Origin: Chara braunii
Taxonomy: Eukaryota > Streptophyta > Charophyceae > Charales > Characeae
Direction of reading: 5' to 3'
DNA: 24,115 nucleotides
Assembly: GCA_003427395.1 (NCBI GenBank)
Contig: BFEA01000498.1
Location: 686,734 to 710,848 of the forward strand
Position numbers and translations under genes: made by a program. Of this stretch, positions 1 to 8,959 are shown in pieces. The notes under the pieces are model-generated. The model saw only the letters and a list, made by a program, of their open reading frames with translations. It ran no database searches and was not told the origin of the DNA. Each line of letters begins with the position of its first letter. Position 1 is the stretch's first letter.

Positions 1-116
1 CTCGTGGTGTCGTCACCGTACTCAAGAGAATTGTAGCACCAAGAGAATGGTGCTCCTGGTTGAGCAGAGCGATGAAAGAGGCCAGCGAAAGGGGACTAGA
101 TGTGTATAAGAGACAG
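1..116. other. Assembly artefact: mate-pair junction with Nextera mosaic end
   Basis: Bases 98-116 are exactly the 19-base Tn5/Nextera mosaic end AGATGTGTATAAGAGACAG, preceded by CT at 96-97, the last two bases of the mirrored half in a mate-pair junction adapter. Bases 1-95 are identical to 6133-6227, in the same orientation. A genomic fragment running 117-6227 that was circularised through the adapter would read exactly this way (right end, adapter, left end). Translations across it give the known contaminant peptides MCIRDS and DVYKRQ. This stretch should not be treated as biology; real sequence probably begins at 117. Confidence 0.93.
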
Positions 117-330
117 TCCCGGTCCCAACCAGGCCGGTTGGACCCCCGGTGGTCCAACCGGAACTCTGGTTGGTCCCAAAAATGGGTCAAAAACTTTTTT
201 TTGGGGGGGGGTTCAGGAGCCGGGGTTGGGGGTGCCCACCTCCGGACCCCCGGACCCCCGCCGGGGCCCCGGGGCCGGGGCTCGACAACCCTGCTATCCA
301 CCATAATAGGTGCAGAACATTCATAAGGGC
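117..330. repeat. GC-rich hairpin repeat segment
   Basis: The segment opens with an imperfect inverted repeat: GGTCCCAACCAGGCCGGTTG near 121-141 is mirrored by CCAACCGG...CTGGTTGGTCCC near 152-177. A G-run (about 196-211) and CCGGACCCCCGG-type low-complexity sequence follow. It could be one end of a foldback or MITE element. No protein is recognisable; the open frames here arise from base composition. Confidence 0.4.
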
Positions 331-862
331 GTCCGGCGAATCGCTCGGACAGCCTAAGACAAGGATGCAATAAGAAGATATGATAAACATCGTGTACAAT
401 ATCATGTCGAGGGTAATCAGACAACTTGACACGAAAGCTGATTGGACTTGCGACAGGATCACAACCGACCGCCTGAAGGATGCGACATGGACCGAAGAAG
501 CGACGCCTAAACTTGTGAAGCGTGTCCGCTTCGAGCTGCAAGTTGCATGCGTCAACGAGCACATCGTCACCGACTTTAATTGACCCATTCACGATCAGTT
601 CGCTCATGCGGCCATGAAAGTCTGGGAGACGGTTAGACTCTCGTGTGCACGCTTCATAATTGCCACAATCATCGGCGCAATGGGTATGATTCAGGCGTCA
701 AGCACAGGACAACTTGAATGAGGGTTTGGGCACAACCACGAGGGTCGCAGAAAATCTGCGGGTACACAAGGGTGGTAGCTGAGGTCGTAATAAAATGGCA
801 ACGTCCCCGTGGTGTTGAAACAACGTGGTTATATCAACTTGTATGCAATCTCTAAGTGTAAG

Positions 863-900
<38 letters not shown>

Positions 901-1183
901 CAAGAAACAGGCCGAGTAAATGCTAGGGGCGCTGATAAGAGCAGACACCTCTAGCATGCTCGGGGAGGCTCCATCTATTGGTGGGGAGCAACACCTGCTG
1001 GAAAACGGGTCCAGCTTCCCTATGAACAATCAAAAATCATTTGAGCATGCCACGTGTCCATCCTACTTGAGGGCAAAAGGAGCACATGCACCGACACGCT
1101 AGCATGCAACGTTAGCCTAATAAGCAGCGTCGATTATCCTCAACCAAGGAAACAACTGCCCTTCACTCTGTAAAATCATATAC
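331..1183. other. No recognised gene; contains a 33-base T tract
   Basis: Short open frames of 60-130 codons occur on both strands, but none resembles a known family and none has consistent coding character. A pure T tract lies at 865-897. On the minus strand this could be the poly(A) tail of a retroposon, although no SINE head was recognised beside it. The stretch from about 900 to 1183 may be the 3' non-coding part of the neighbouring gypsy relic. Confidence 0.4.
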
Positions 1184-1677
1184 CTACTCAGAAACCCCAT
1201 CGTGTATTCTAATCTCATTGTCGGTCATCGCTAACAAACCTTTGGAGAATATTACCGAGAGTTTCGATGGTGACCTCACTTTAACCATCTGTCTGAGGGC
1301 GGTAAGACGACGAAAAGCGGAGTTGGGATCCATACACCTCGTGTAGGCATCGCCGAAATGTGCTCGTAAAGCACGGGTCACTATCGAAGATGATGCTAAG
1401 AGGCAAGCCCTGATAGCGTGAAGCGATCAACGAGGACCAAGATAGCATCATGACCTCGCATGATGGTAGGGCGTAGGGGACCAACAAAATTCATTGGGAT
1501 GGATGGCCAGAGATCCTCAGGTATGGGTAACGGCTCGAGTAACCCATACAGAAGGTGGTTCACACTGTTCAGCTTCCGACACGTAGGACACTCCTTAATG
1601 TAATTCTTAACAAATTCCTTACTCTGGGGCCAGATGTATAGGTGGCAAACAAAAGCCAATGTCTTGTGGAAGCCCAC
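1184..1677 (-). pseudogene. Ty3/gypsy integrase remnant
   Basis: The segment from 1677 begins with the H2C2 zinc-binding domain (GFHKTLAFVCHLYIWP, then CPTCRKLN), followed by the linker LPIPEDLWPSIPMNFVGP. It continues in other frames with the core block GLPLSIIFDSDPCFTSTF and SSSYRPQTDG. These match the gypsy integrase pattern, in which the first catalytic Asp sits in an SMDFI-like motif, the second in SDRDPRFTS, and the Glu follows PQTDGQ. Here the first catalytic position reads Asn (PMNFVG). The block after QTDG is interrupted by TAA (1283-1281) before SEVTIETL. At least two frameshifts separate the pieces. This is a relic, not an active enzyme. Confidence 0.85.
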
Positions 1678-1785
1678 ATGACTGTCAGGTGTCTGGTAAT
1701 GGAACTCGACTATGGCCTGGACATGGAGTTGTCCAATGGAGGAAACGCAGATACGTGGTTCGAGATCAATAAACTAACCACACCA

Positions 1786-2245
1786 CTACACAAGACCGTT
1801 TTTACCAAGGGAATCTGAACGAACGATTTTGTCACTCCGCATCATCGCACGGATGTCCTGATTATCCAGGCAGTGACGATACTGAGTGCGATATGCCTTG
1901 ACCAGTGACTGATCAACAATGGAGACCGAAATGACAGCAAGCTGAATGGGTTCTTGATTGTGATCACGATGGCGGGACAAGGCATCGATGACACGGTTCG
2001 TTTCACCCTTGATAAGATGAGTGGTGAAACTAAACTTAGATAAGTCGCGCCACCACCATGTTTGTCGAGGGAAAAGTTTGGGTTTCGCGAAGAAAGCATG
2101 AGTAATAGTGTTGTCTTTGCGCACCGTGAAGGGCACCCTATGTAGATAATGATGTTAATGTCGGATACCAAAAACAACTGCGAGAACCCCACGTTCGTCG
2201 GAAGTGTAGTTTAACTAGGCAGGCAATAGCTGACGGGAGTAGAAA
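1786..2245 (-). pseudogene. Ty3/gypsy RNase H C-terminal part and linker to integrase
   Basis: Minus-strand reading gives ERGVLAVVFGIRH, HHYLHRVPFTVRKDN, then THAFFAKPKLFPRQTWWWRD and IKGETNRVIDALSRHRD. These correspond to the gypsy RNase H end (ELLAIVxALRxWRHYL, FxVxTD, RQxRW, GxxNxVADALSR). The frame shifts near 2140-2200. A PVSY-like residue string at about 2240 marks where RNase H is cut by the microsatellite-carrying insertion. The missing N-terminal half lies beyond that insertion at about 3330-3500. The tail (1786-1990) should be the linker before the integrase zinc domain. Confidence 0.8.
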
Positions 2246-2251
2246 ACGATC

Positions 2252-2770
2252 GGCTATGTATCACCCGCAATCATGACCGTGGGACCGCTAACCGCATACG
2301 ATCGGGATCACAGCCGCAAAGTCCGACCGCTTCCGGTCAAGTGCGGCCGCAAACCCCCGATATTTTCAACTCCTACCCTAAGGATAATAAGCAGGAAAAA
2401 AATGAAACAAATATGAGGTTGTAGGGTTCGAAAATCCCTACATCCCTATTTTTTATTTTTTTAATGTTTTTTATGATTTTTAAATAAATAAAAAAATAAA
2501 AAAATAGTATTAAAATCACAAAAAATGATAATAAAGAAAATATTTTTTTTATTTTTTTTTTTATAATTGCTGGTTGGATAAACATGGTGCAAATGTTTCT
2601 TTGATTGTTTTTTCTGATTGATTGATTGATTGATAAAAAATAAATAGAAATAAACACATGTTTGTGTATGTGTGTGTGTATGTCTGTGTGTGTGTGCGCG
2701 CGCGTGCACTCGTGTGCGTGTGTGTATGCGTGTATGTGTGTGTGTGTGTGCGTGTGTGTGTGTGTTTCGG

Positions 2771-2802
<32 letters not shown>

Positions 2803-3155
2803 GTGCATGTGTGTGTGTGTGTGCGTGCGTGTGTCGAGGGTCTCCCCCCCTCCCTCACCAATCAATCAATCAATCAGTTAATAAAAAAATAATCAACCAG
2901 TCAATCGAAGAATAAAATAATCAATCAATCAATCAGTCAATATTTATTTTTTATTCTTTTTTTTTTCTTTTTTTTTATTTCACACACGAAACACACCCCG
3001 TCGTTTTTTTTTGTTTTTTTACTTTTCTTTATCAATGGGCTAGGTAGGGGTTCCGTAACCCCAATTCGTAACTCCCCCCCCAACCCCCTCTCCCCTCGGC
3101 CTATGACGGCCGCAGACTGCGGTCGTGGCCGCGGTGACCACGGCCTCGGAGGATT
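2252..3155 (+). mobile_element. Microsatellite-carrying dispersed repeat, copy 1
   Basis: Starts with GGCTATGTATCACCCGC, a start shared with 6414 and 24028 in this window. The body holds a short palindrome (GTTGTAGGGTT...AATCCCTACA at 2417-2446), AT-rich sequence, TTGA repeats at about 2617-2633, a long degenerate (TG)n array (about 2659-2834), a CCCCCC spacer, (CAAT)n at about 2858-2876, and a C/G-rich end with CTATGACGGCCGCAG (about 3101). Both flanks are gypsy RNase H sequence, so it is an insertion into that element. No protein is encoded; the long open frames are translations of TG repeats. The right boundary is approximate. Confidence 0.6.
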
Positions 3156-3329
3156 CGTAGGCTATCGGGCAATCCCCACAACGATCCTCGATAGTCCCAT
3201 TCTCCTCCCGATGGTCGGAGAGTAAGTAACGGGTGGACTGTCAGTTGAAGGAAGTAGTGGAAGGACAGGAGACAGTCGAAAAGCAGTGTTAGAAGAAGGG
3301 AGGGGGAGAATGGGGAACACTGGGATAAT

Positions 3330-4046
3330 GAGAATCAGGAGGAGTGGAAAAAAACAAGAAAATACTTCTGCTGCAAAATCTGACGCATTAGTGGTGACTA
3401 TGAGGAGGGGATCGAAATCGGGGAGGCAAAAAAACGGCTCACAAGTCGCCGTCTTCTTGAGGGATCGAAAAACAACCTCGCAGAGTGATGTCCAAAATCA
3501 TGGCAGGTTCTTCCGGAGCAAGGTGGAGGTAAGGAAGTAAGAGTATCGTGTGTATCCTTGGATAAAGTAACTAAAGTAACTAGTAAGTATGAGAAAACTG
3601 CGAAGCTGATTGACGGATGTGGGGAAGGGTCACTCTGTGATAGCATTGATCTTCGCGTCCTCCATATCATATGGAGACCCTAATCAGACACATAGTGTCC
3701 TAAGAAGTCCACTTTGCGCTAGGCAAAACGACAATTACTGAGTTTGGCGTAGAACGGTATAAGTCATGTTTGCATGAGCGTTGAAGGACAGGTGTCTGAC
3801 ATGGTTTTCTAAGGTACGAATGTAGACTAAGATGTCGTTTAGGTATACAAGAATATACTCTTCAAGGATATCCCTGAAGTCTTAAGATATCGTTCATCAT
3901 CGCCTGGAAGATGGCCGGTGCATTGGTGAAACCAAATGGCATCACTGTGAACTCATAGTGGCCGAAGCATAATCTGAAGTTGGTCATCAGCTGGTCCTTT
4001 GCAGCTACGTGGATCTAGTTGTGACCGCTACAAAGATCATTCTTCA
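3330..4046 (-). pseudogene. Ty3/gypsy reverse transcriptase core and start of RNase H
   Basis: The minus strand from 4046 reads [21 protein letters not shown] followed by [13 protein letters not shown], matching gypsy RT motifs (FRTRxGHYEFxVMPFGLTNAPATFQ). Next come VYIRTLENHVRHL, YAKLSNCRFA and VDFLGHYVSD in shifting frames, then VNQLRSFL and LPDFDPLLIVTTNASDFA, the connection domain and start of RNase H. Frameshifts and stops lie between every block, and the usual YxDD box cannot be read cleanly. The 5' side continues at 4816-5090 beyond a foldback insertion. Confidence 0.85.
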
Positions 4047-4391
4047 ACAGTCATTTCGTCAAAACGGACATATTAGATTTTTTGAACGAAATCAAAACTG
4101 ATTTTTTTTGCCAAAATCCGATCGGAATTTTTTGCTCCTGGGGGTCCAGCGTTCCCAAAACGCCGGACCCCCTACATGTATCTGGTCTATGGTTGAGACC
4201 AGATACAATTTTTTTTTTTTTTTTTTTTTTTTAATATGGTCTCAACCATAGACCAGATACATGTAGGGGGTCCGACATTTTGGGAACGCCGGACCCCCAG
4301 GAGCAAAAAATTCCGACAGGATTTCGGCAAAAAAGGTTAGTTTTGATTTCGTTCAAAAAATATAATATGTCCGTTTTGACGAAATGGCTGT

Positions 4392-4759
4392 TTCCAGATC
4401 TGGGAATGACTGATGTGCCTTGTATGGATGTAGTCATGGGAGTGGCCCCTAAAGAATACCTCTCCCTGTTGGCATTCAAAGACCATACCTCCTGGCGAGA
4501 GCTCATGACGGATCTAGTCAACCTAGAAGCCAAGGACCTCGCCAGGCGGAAGAAGGCGCCCGCTGCAGGTGGGAAACCACAACGCAGGCGGTTTGGAAGC
4601 AGCAACCAGCTTGCACTGCATGATCATCGGGAGGCTGAAGATTAGTCTTATGCGGATGATCTGTCTCTAGATGACAATCTAGAGCCGGACCCCGATACGG
4701 GCTGTTCCACATCAGCCATTGAGTCTGACGTCAACGAAGATGAAAAGTTGAATGCTTTT
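4392..4759 (+). pseudogene. Gag-like retrotransposon fragment, opposite strand to the gypsy relic
   Basis: The plus strand reads PDLGMTDVPCMDVVMGVAP, KEYLSLLAFKDHTSWRELM, then NLEAKDLARRKKAPAAGG and PQRRRFGSS. A TAG at 4643-4645 follows, and the same frame continues with an acidic stretch (SYADDLSLDDNLEPDPD) up to the N at 4760. The helical charged segment followed by a basic and then an acidic tail resembles the C-terminal part of a retrotransposon Gag before the protease, but I cannot assign a family. It has no start of its own and is bounded by copies of the foldback arm on both sides. Confidence 0.45.
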
Positions 4760-4760
4760 N
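4760..4760. other. Ambiguous base N (probable contig join)
   Basis: The only N in the window, placed exactly where a gag-like fragment meets a second copy of the foldback-arm terminus. A single N at a repeat boundary is what scaffolding or gap closing leaves behind. Confidence 0.7.
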
Positions 4761-4839
4761 TCAGTTTTGATTTCGTTCAAAAAACATAATATGTCTGTTT
4801 TGACGAAATGGCTGTTCTTCATAAATAAGCGGTTGCCTG

Positions 4840-5090
4840 CTAGATGGTCAAACAACTCATCTGCGCGCGACATGAGATAATTGTACTTAATCGTGTAACG
4901 GTTAAGACCGCTTTTGTGACCAAAGAGAACGGGTGCACCCAGGGGGAGTTATTGTGCTCAATGAAAACCGGTCGAAGGAGTTCCCTAAGTTGACGTGGGA
5001 ATTTGATCGTCTCTGGAATCAAGAGTCGATAGGGTGTCTGATGGTCGACATGATAGTCAGGCACGAGATAGAGAGAGTGCTAAACCCTTT
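4840..5090 (-). pseudogene. Ty3/gypsy reverse transcriptase, N-terminal part
   Basis: The minus strand from about 5064 reads YHVDHQTPYRLLIPETIKF, then LRELLRPVFIEHNNSPWVHP and FSLVTKA. This matches the start of gypsy RT (PPYR, LxELLxxGFIRxSxSPWGAPVxLVKK). In neighbouring frames it continues TRYTIKYN and DELFDHLAGNRLF, the segment before the first catalytic Asp motif. It joins the RT core at 4046 once the 4047-4815 insertion is set aside. Frame breaks lie near 4900. Confidence 0.82.
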
Positions 5091-5309
5091 GCATCAGAGC
5101 GTAGGAGTCGGGAGACAGGAGAGCGAGACCCGGAGGTAGCTAGACGAGCTTTCTCAATCACGCAAGGATGAATGAAATCTCCCTGCAAGTCGGAGTTCCA
5201 TAAAGCACGGTATATCCTCATAGATGTCCCAAGGCGGATGAGAATGATAGGGAGGGTGCAATCAGGGTCAAGAGCTTAGCGAGAAGACGACGCATGACGA
5301 TTAAGTATC

Positions 5310-6412
5310 TCATAAGTCGCTCCTAACGAGTCTGAAAATGCTCAAATCAAGGAGAGACGACACAAGATCATCACGAATGGGCAGCTGCGCACTAGAACCA
5401 CTTGTGCGAATAGCACGATGCGTCAGAAGTCTCGAAGGGAAAGGACTAGATGCAGCAGTGTGTTGTGGGCCAAAGGACGGTACCTCGACATCTAGCGGGG
5501 CAGACGGGACTGTGTTTGTCATGTCCTGAGAACCCTCTGGTATGGTAGCTAAAAGGGTGATCCGTGACTCAGTGGTCTGAAAGCCGGCTACATACAAGGC
5601 ATCAGCGGTACACCGCACCATGGCTAGATGGATGGAGTTGGCCAGAGGGTGTCGAGGGGGCGGACTGCGATCAAGCTCATGAGAAATGTCAACAAAGTAA
5701 CAATCGAGGGCAGCAATGGTAGGGCCACCGTGAGGAGGTATGACCATCTTTGCGGCAACGTAGGAAGTCGAGATGATGGTATCACGCTCATCAAGGGACA
5801 CGGCTTCGTAAGGAGGGACAAAACCTTGTGGGAGATCTACCTGAGGAACAAAGAATGTATGGGCGCCAGCTTGTGGACCTGTTGTGAGCACGACCCATGG
5901 CGAACATGGCCATCCAGAAGCAATCAGCCATCGAGACAGTCTCGTCATCCAGGTGGGAGTAAATAGCATCCCGAAGCTCGAGGTCGTCAAGGGCATCCCC
6001 AAAGGACGGTACCTCGACATCTAGCGGGGCAGACGGGACTGTGTTTGTCATGTCCTGAGAACCCTCTGGTATGGTAGCTAAAAGGGTGATCCGTGACTCA
6101 GTGGTCTGAAAGCCGGCTACATTTGTCATAGACTCGTGGTGTCGTCACCGTACTCAAGAGAATTGTAGCACCAAGAGAATGGTGCTCCTGGTTGAGCAGA
6201 GCGATGAAAGAGGCCAGCGAAAGGGGAATGACGTCGAGTGGTGACACGTGACAGGGCGGTGGCATCGGATCGCGAAGAGGATGGGGCGTCGGAGAAGCGA
6301 CTCCACATCCTCTGATATTGCCGGGCAGCCTCGTTGGCCTACTTCATGGATGTGAATGTCTGCCACTAGACCTCGCTGTGGTAGTCAAGCAGGAAACTGG
6401 CAAGAAACCGGT
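5310..6412 (-). pseudogene. Upstream polyprotein region of the gypsy relic (gag/protease part, unassigned)
   Basis: A 236-codon open frame (6020-5310) and overlapping pieces (6129-5791, 6366-6126) lie directly 5' of the RT on the same strand, so they belong to the region between Gag and RT. Readable stretches include LRDAIYSHLDDETVSMADCF, AALDCYFVDISHELDRSPPP and, furthest upstream, NEAARQYQRMWSRFSDAPSS. I do not see a clear D[ST]G protease site or CCHC knuckle. The pieces change frame repeatedly, and the segment contains a 124-bp exact duplication. Confidence 0.5.
5470..6122. repeat. 124-bp exact direct repeat (5470-5593 and 5999-6122)
   Basis: The two blocks start CCAAAGGACGGTACCTCGAC and end GAAAGCCGGCTACAT, and appear identical over 124 bp with 405 bp between them. 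Both encode the same peptide on the minus strand (starting VAGFQTTESRIT), so one of them interrupts the polyprotein order. The identity is striking in an otherwise decayed element: either a recent local duplication or an assembly error. Confidence 0.85.
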
Positions 6413-6413
6413 T

Positions 6414-7110
6414 GGCTATGTATCACCCGTGGCCGCGGGGCTTCGAGGATTTTTCCCCGCTGACAAAAAAAAAGAGGAAAGATATATATACATATATATA
6501 GGGTTGTAGGGTTTCTCAAACCCCACAACCCCATAGTTTTTTGTTCCTAAACCTCATATTTTTTGCTATTGAAAAAATTAAAAAACAAAAACTGCCAGAA
6601 ATAAAAGAATAAAAAACAAGAAGCAGATTTTTTTTTTTTTTTTTTTTTGGTTGTGTGTGTGTGTGTGTGTGTGCGGCGGGGGGAGCGACCCCGCGCCCAC
6701 CGATAAATGAATAAATCAATCAATCAATCAATTGAAGAGAAAAAAAAAGTGAAAAGAAATTGAAAAAAAAAAGTGAAAATAAAAAAGCACACCAGTGTCT
6801 GTTTTGTCAAATGTGTGTGTGTGTGTGTGTGTGTGTGCAGGGGGGGAGGCGACCCCCCTACCACCAATCAATCAATCAATCAATCAATATATATATATAT
6901 GTTTTTTTTTTTTTTTTGAAAATCCATTTTCACCAACAAACCCCCCCCAACGGAAATTCGCTTTTTTTTTTTTTTGTGCCAGGGGGTGGGGTTGGGGTTG
7001 CGCAAGCCCAACCAGCCAGCCTGCCCCCCGCACCCTTCTTCGACTGGCCGCTATGGCGGCCACAGCCTCGGCCGCGCACAGCCGGCTCCGGGGGGGATTC
7101 ATCGCCTGTT
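6414..7110 (+). mobile_element. Microsatellite-carrying dispersed repeat, copy 2
   Basis: Begins GGCTATGTATCACCCGTGGCC like copies at 2252 and 24028. It continues with the palindrome GGGTTGTAGGGTTT...AAACCCCACAACCC (6500-6532). Next come two rounds of a compound cassette: (TG)n, a run of G, CGACCCC, CCACC, then (CAAT)n at 6653-6733 and 6812-6887. It ends in a C/G-rich segment with CGCTATGGCGGCCACAG (about 7048) similar to the end of copy 1. There is no coding capacity. The right boundary is approximate. Confidence 0.58.
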
Positions 7111-7208
7111 GGTGAGAGTGACTTCCGGCAAGAACGTCTCATTGCCAGTAAGGCGGGCGTCCAGAAACACCCACATTTCTTTTTCTTTTTGCATGATGAA
7201 ATAAGTTT

Positions 7209-7592
7209 CGTCCTAGCTCAGTTAATAAGGCATGCAAGTGGCATTCAGGAGGTCTTGGGTTCTCTCCCCATCGGCCTCATGTACCTTCCTGGGCATGCTT
7301 GGCGCCCGCCACCTAGACATAGCCCGTTGGTCCCCCCCATTGACATTAAAAAGCAGTCTCTGCTGATGTTCATAGGGGGAGGGGAGGAGGCACAGCGGCT
7401 GGCCAGTCAGATAATGCTCGGTCCCTCTGCTACCGGCTGTTCCCTGGCCGATGTCCCCCATTGGGGGTTCCCTGAAGGCAATAAGGTCACCCTGGGCTGA
7501 AAAGGCCACCAGGTGTCAGATTAGACACAAGATTGAACCTGGGCTGGTTAATCCTATGATAATACCTCAAGGCCAGAAAAAAAGAAAAAGAA
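7209..7592 (+). mobile_element. tRNA-derived SINE (family A), near full length
   Basis: The head carries a pol III A box (TAGCTCAGTTAATAAGGC at 7214-7231) and a B box (GGTTCTCTCCC at 7258-7268) spaced as in a tRNA. About 200 bp of tRNA-unrelated body follows. The 3' part (CCTGAAGGCAATAAGG to GATAATACCTCAAGGCC, 7470-7574) is shared with 21985-22131 and, more distantly, 10068-10110. It ends in an A-rich tail at 7576-7592. Such elements have no protein and depend on a LINE for movement. Confidence 0.82.
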
Positions 7593-7597
7593 GTTGC

Positions 7598-7808
7598 TTT
7601 GTTTTCTTTTTCCCGGTGTAGGAGTACCAGAAAAGGAAATGCAGTGGAACCTAGGCTCGACAAAACTCGGTGCACAGTGAAATTCCCAAAAAGCCTTGGG
7701 ATAATTCAGAGTGAAATCTATTCCATGCATCAAGGTCCATCAGGACTTAAACTCAAGTCTATATTTTAACAGCTCATGTGTGTACCAACTGAGCTAGGCT
7801 CGTTGGCA
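7598..7808 (-). mobile_element. tRNA-derived SINE (family B), minus strand
   Basis: On the minus strand the head reads GAGCCTAGCTCAGTTGGTAC, a near-perfect A box, with a B box GAGTTTAAGTCC at 754-743 of the 7-kb block (7754-7743). About 130 bp of body follows, ending in an A-rich tail (7611-7598). It lies tail to tail with the family A SINE at 7592. The same head occurs at 10208. Confidence 0.78.
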
Positions 7809-7930
7809 TTAGACATGAGCCAGGCAATTCATACCAAATCACTGTACAAAGAAAGAAAAGACTTCGTTTTTCATTTAAAAAAAAACAATTTTTAAAATTC
7901 TGACAGCCGAATCTGACTTCATTTTTTATT

Positions 7931-8350
7931 GGTATGTTCGAAATACCCCTATAAGTTGAGATATATGCCAAAATGCCCCTAAAAGATGTGTGTAGAACGG
8001 AATACCCCTCTGATGCAAAACATGTTTTGCGAAATGCCCCTGGCATGGATTGGACCTGCCATCTTTGCAAAATACCCCTGGCGGGTAATGTCCCTCTTTG
8101 CAAAATGGCCCCGTACTTGCCGACTTTTCCCAGGCCCTATTTTATTTTCGTTTTACCCCTGTCAGCCCGGGTCATCCTTGGATTCTGCCCCATATGGCCG
8201 CTTAAGGCGGACAACAGCTTTTTCCAGGCCCTTGAAGAGGACGCACCACCATTATGGCTGTTATCTTTTGAAGCAACTTTCTGTCTAGATACACCCATAA
8301 TGGGCGTGCATTCCATTGTGTGTGTGGGGGGGGGGTTGTTAGCAGTGGCG

Positions 8351-8413
<63 letters not shown>

Positions 8414-8801
8414 GAGTGGCAGGCAGGAGGATGTCCGAGAGGGCAAATGAGAAGAATTGGGGGAATGGCGGGAGGAGTTGGAGATGGGCAAGCTTACCAG
8501 GGCGAAGCTGCTGAGCCTGAGGCACGGCCAGAGACTTTGACTTAGGAAGTTGGAGGCAAACTGCCGCGCCTATGCACCTGGGTATTGCACAAAGTTGCCC
8601 ACCTGGTATGGAGGGCAAACCAGGTAAAACAGGGTGCAGGCCCAGGCCCCAACCGCTACGTCAAGATTGCAAATTTGCACACAGGCCTGACAGGGGCAAA
8701 ACACAAAGAATTAGGCCCAAAAGGGCATTCCGCTCTACCCACACTTTTAAGGGCATTTCGGCATATACCCCAACTTATAGGGGTATTTCAAAAATTATCC
8801 C
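7931..8801. mobile_element. Mutator-like non-autonomous element with 9-bp target duplication
   Basis: The 871-bp element is bounded by perfect direct repeats TTTTTTATT at 7922-7930 and 8802-8810. Its ends form inverted repeats of about 75 bp: left GGTATGTTCGAAATACCCC, right (reverse complement) GGGATAATTTTTGAAATAC. Both continue through CCCCTATAAGTTG, AAATGCCC and a GTAGA-CGGAAT block. A 9-bp duplication and long TIRs starting with G are features of Mutator-like elements. The interior has repeated AAATGCCCCTGG/AAATACCCCTGG blocks and a (TG)n(GA)n array (8352-8413), with no transposase. Confidence 0.8.
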
Positions 8802-8888
8802 TTTTTTATTAAATTTCCTACGTAATATTTGATATAGGTTTTGTTTTGTGCTGGAAAACTGTATTTCTTCCCGTGGCAGATCGTCTCT

Positions 8889-8959
8889 CAACGTACGGTG
8901 ATCATAGCTGTATCTAGACTGAAAGATGCCTAAAATACAGCGATAATGACCGTACGTTG
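8889..8959. repeat. Small hairpin repeat
   Basis: Two 25-bp arms (8889-8913 and 8935-8959) are inverted copies: CAACGTACGGTGATCATAGC on the left pairs with the complement of GATAATGACCGTACGTTG on the right. With a 21-bp loop this makes a 71-bp foldback, possibly a minimal MITE. Confidence 0.55.

Larger units (their letters stand above)
4047..4815. mobile_element. Foldback insertion in gypsy RT with 6-bp target duplication
   Basis: Flanked by TCTTCA at 4041-4046 and 4816-4821. It begins ACAGTCATTTCGTC and ends GACGAAATGGCTGT. Two near-identical inverted arms of about 155 bp (4047-4201 and 4237-4391) surround a poly-T spacer (about 4209-4232). The arms include GGGGGTCC/GGACCCCC blocks and an inner hairpin (GTATCTGGTCT...AGACCAGATAC). 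After the second arm comes a gag-like fragment, then N at 4760, then a second copy of that arm's outer end (4761-4815). The simplest real element would be 4047-4391 alone. The extra 424 bp may be a mis-join between two copies of this repeat. Confidence 0.7.
1184..6412 (-). mobile_element. Decayed Ty3/gypsy-type retrotransposon, nested insertions
   Basis: Reading the minus strand from high to low coordinates gives an upstream polyprotein region (6412-5310), reverse transcriptase (about 5090-3500), the start of RNase H (to about 3330), the rest of RNase H (2245-2000), and integrase zinc-binding and core domains (1677-1184). This order (RT, RNase H, integrase) is diagnostic of Ty3/gypsy. The coding sequence is broken by many stops and frameshifts and by two insertions, at about 2252-3155 and 4047-4815. 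No LTR pair was recognised, so the outer limits are approximate. The element cannot be autonomous as assembled. Confidence 0.85.

Noticed and set aside
60-326. Open frames at the window start (peptides with MCIRDS, DVYKRQ)
   Set aside because: They are translations of the Nextera mosaic end and of GC-rich repeat, not genes.
2658-2915. Cysteine/valine-rich open frames (and the HTHT frames on the other strand)
   Set aside because: Pure translations of (TG)n; the same applies at 8340-8400, 10597-10653 and 13240-13460.
6498-6535. Telomere-like repeat (GGGTTGTAGGGTTT)
   Set aside because: Only two G-rich words in a palindrome, not a tandem TTTAGGG array.
7973-8545. 190-codon open frame inside the Mutator-like element
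   Set aside because: It covers TIR-derived repeats and ends in a (TG)n translation; no transposase or captured-gene motif is visible.
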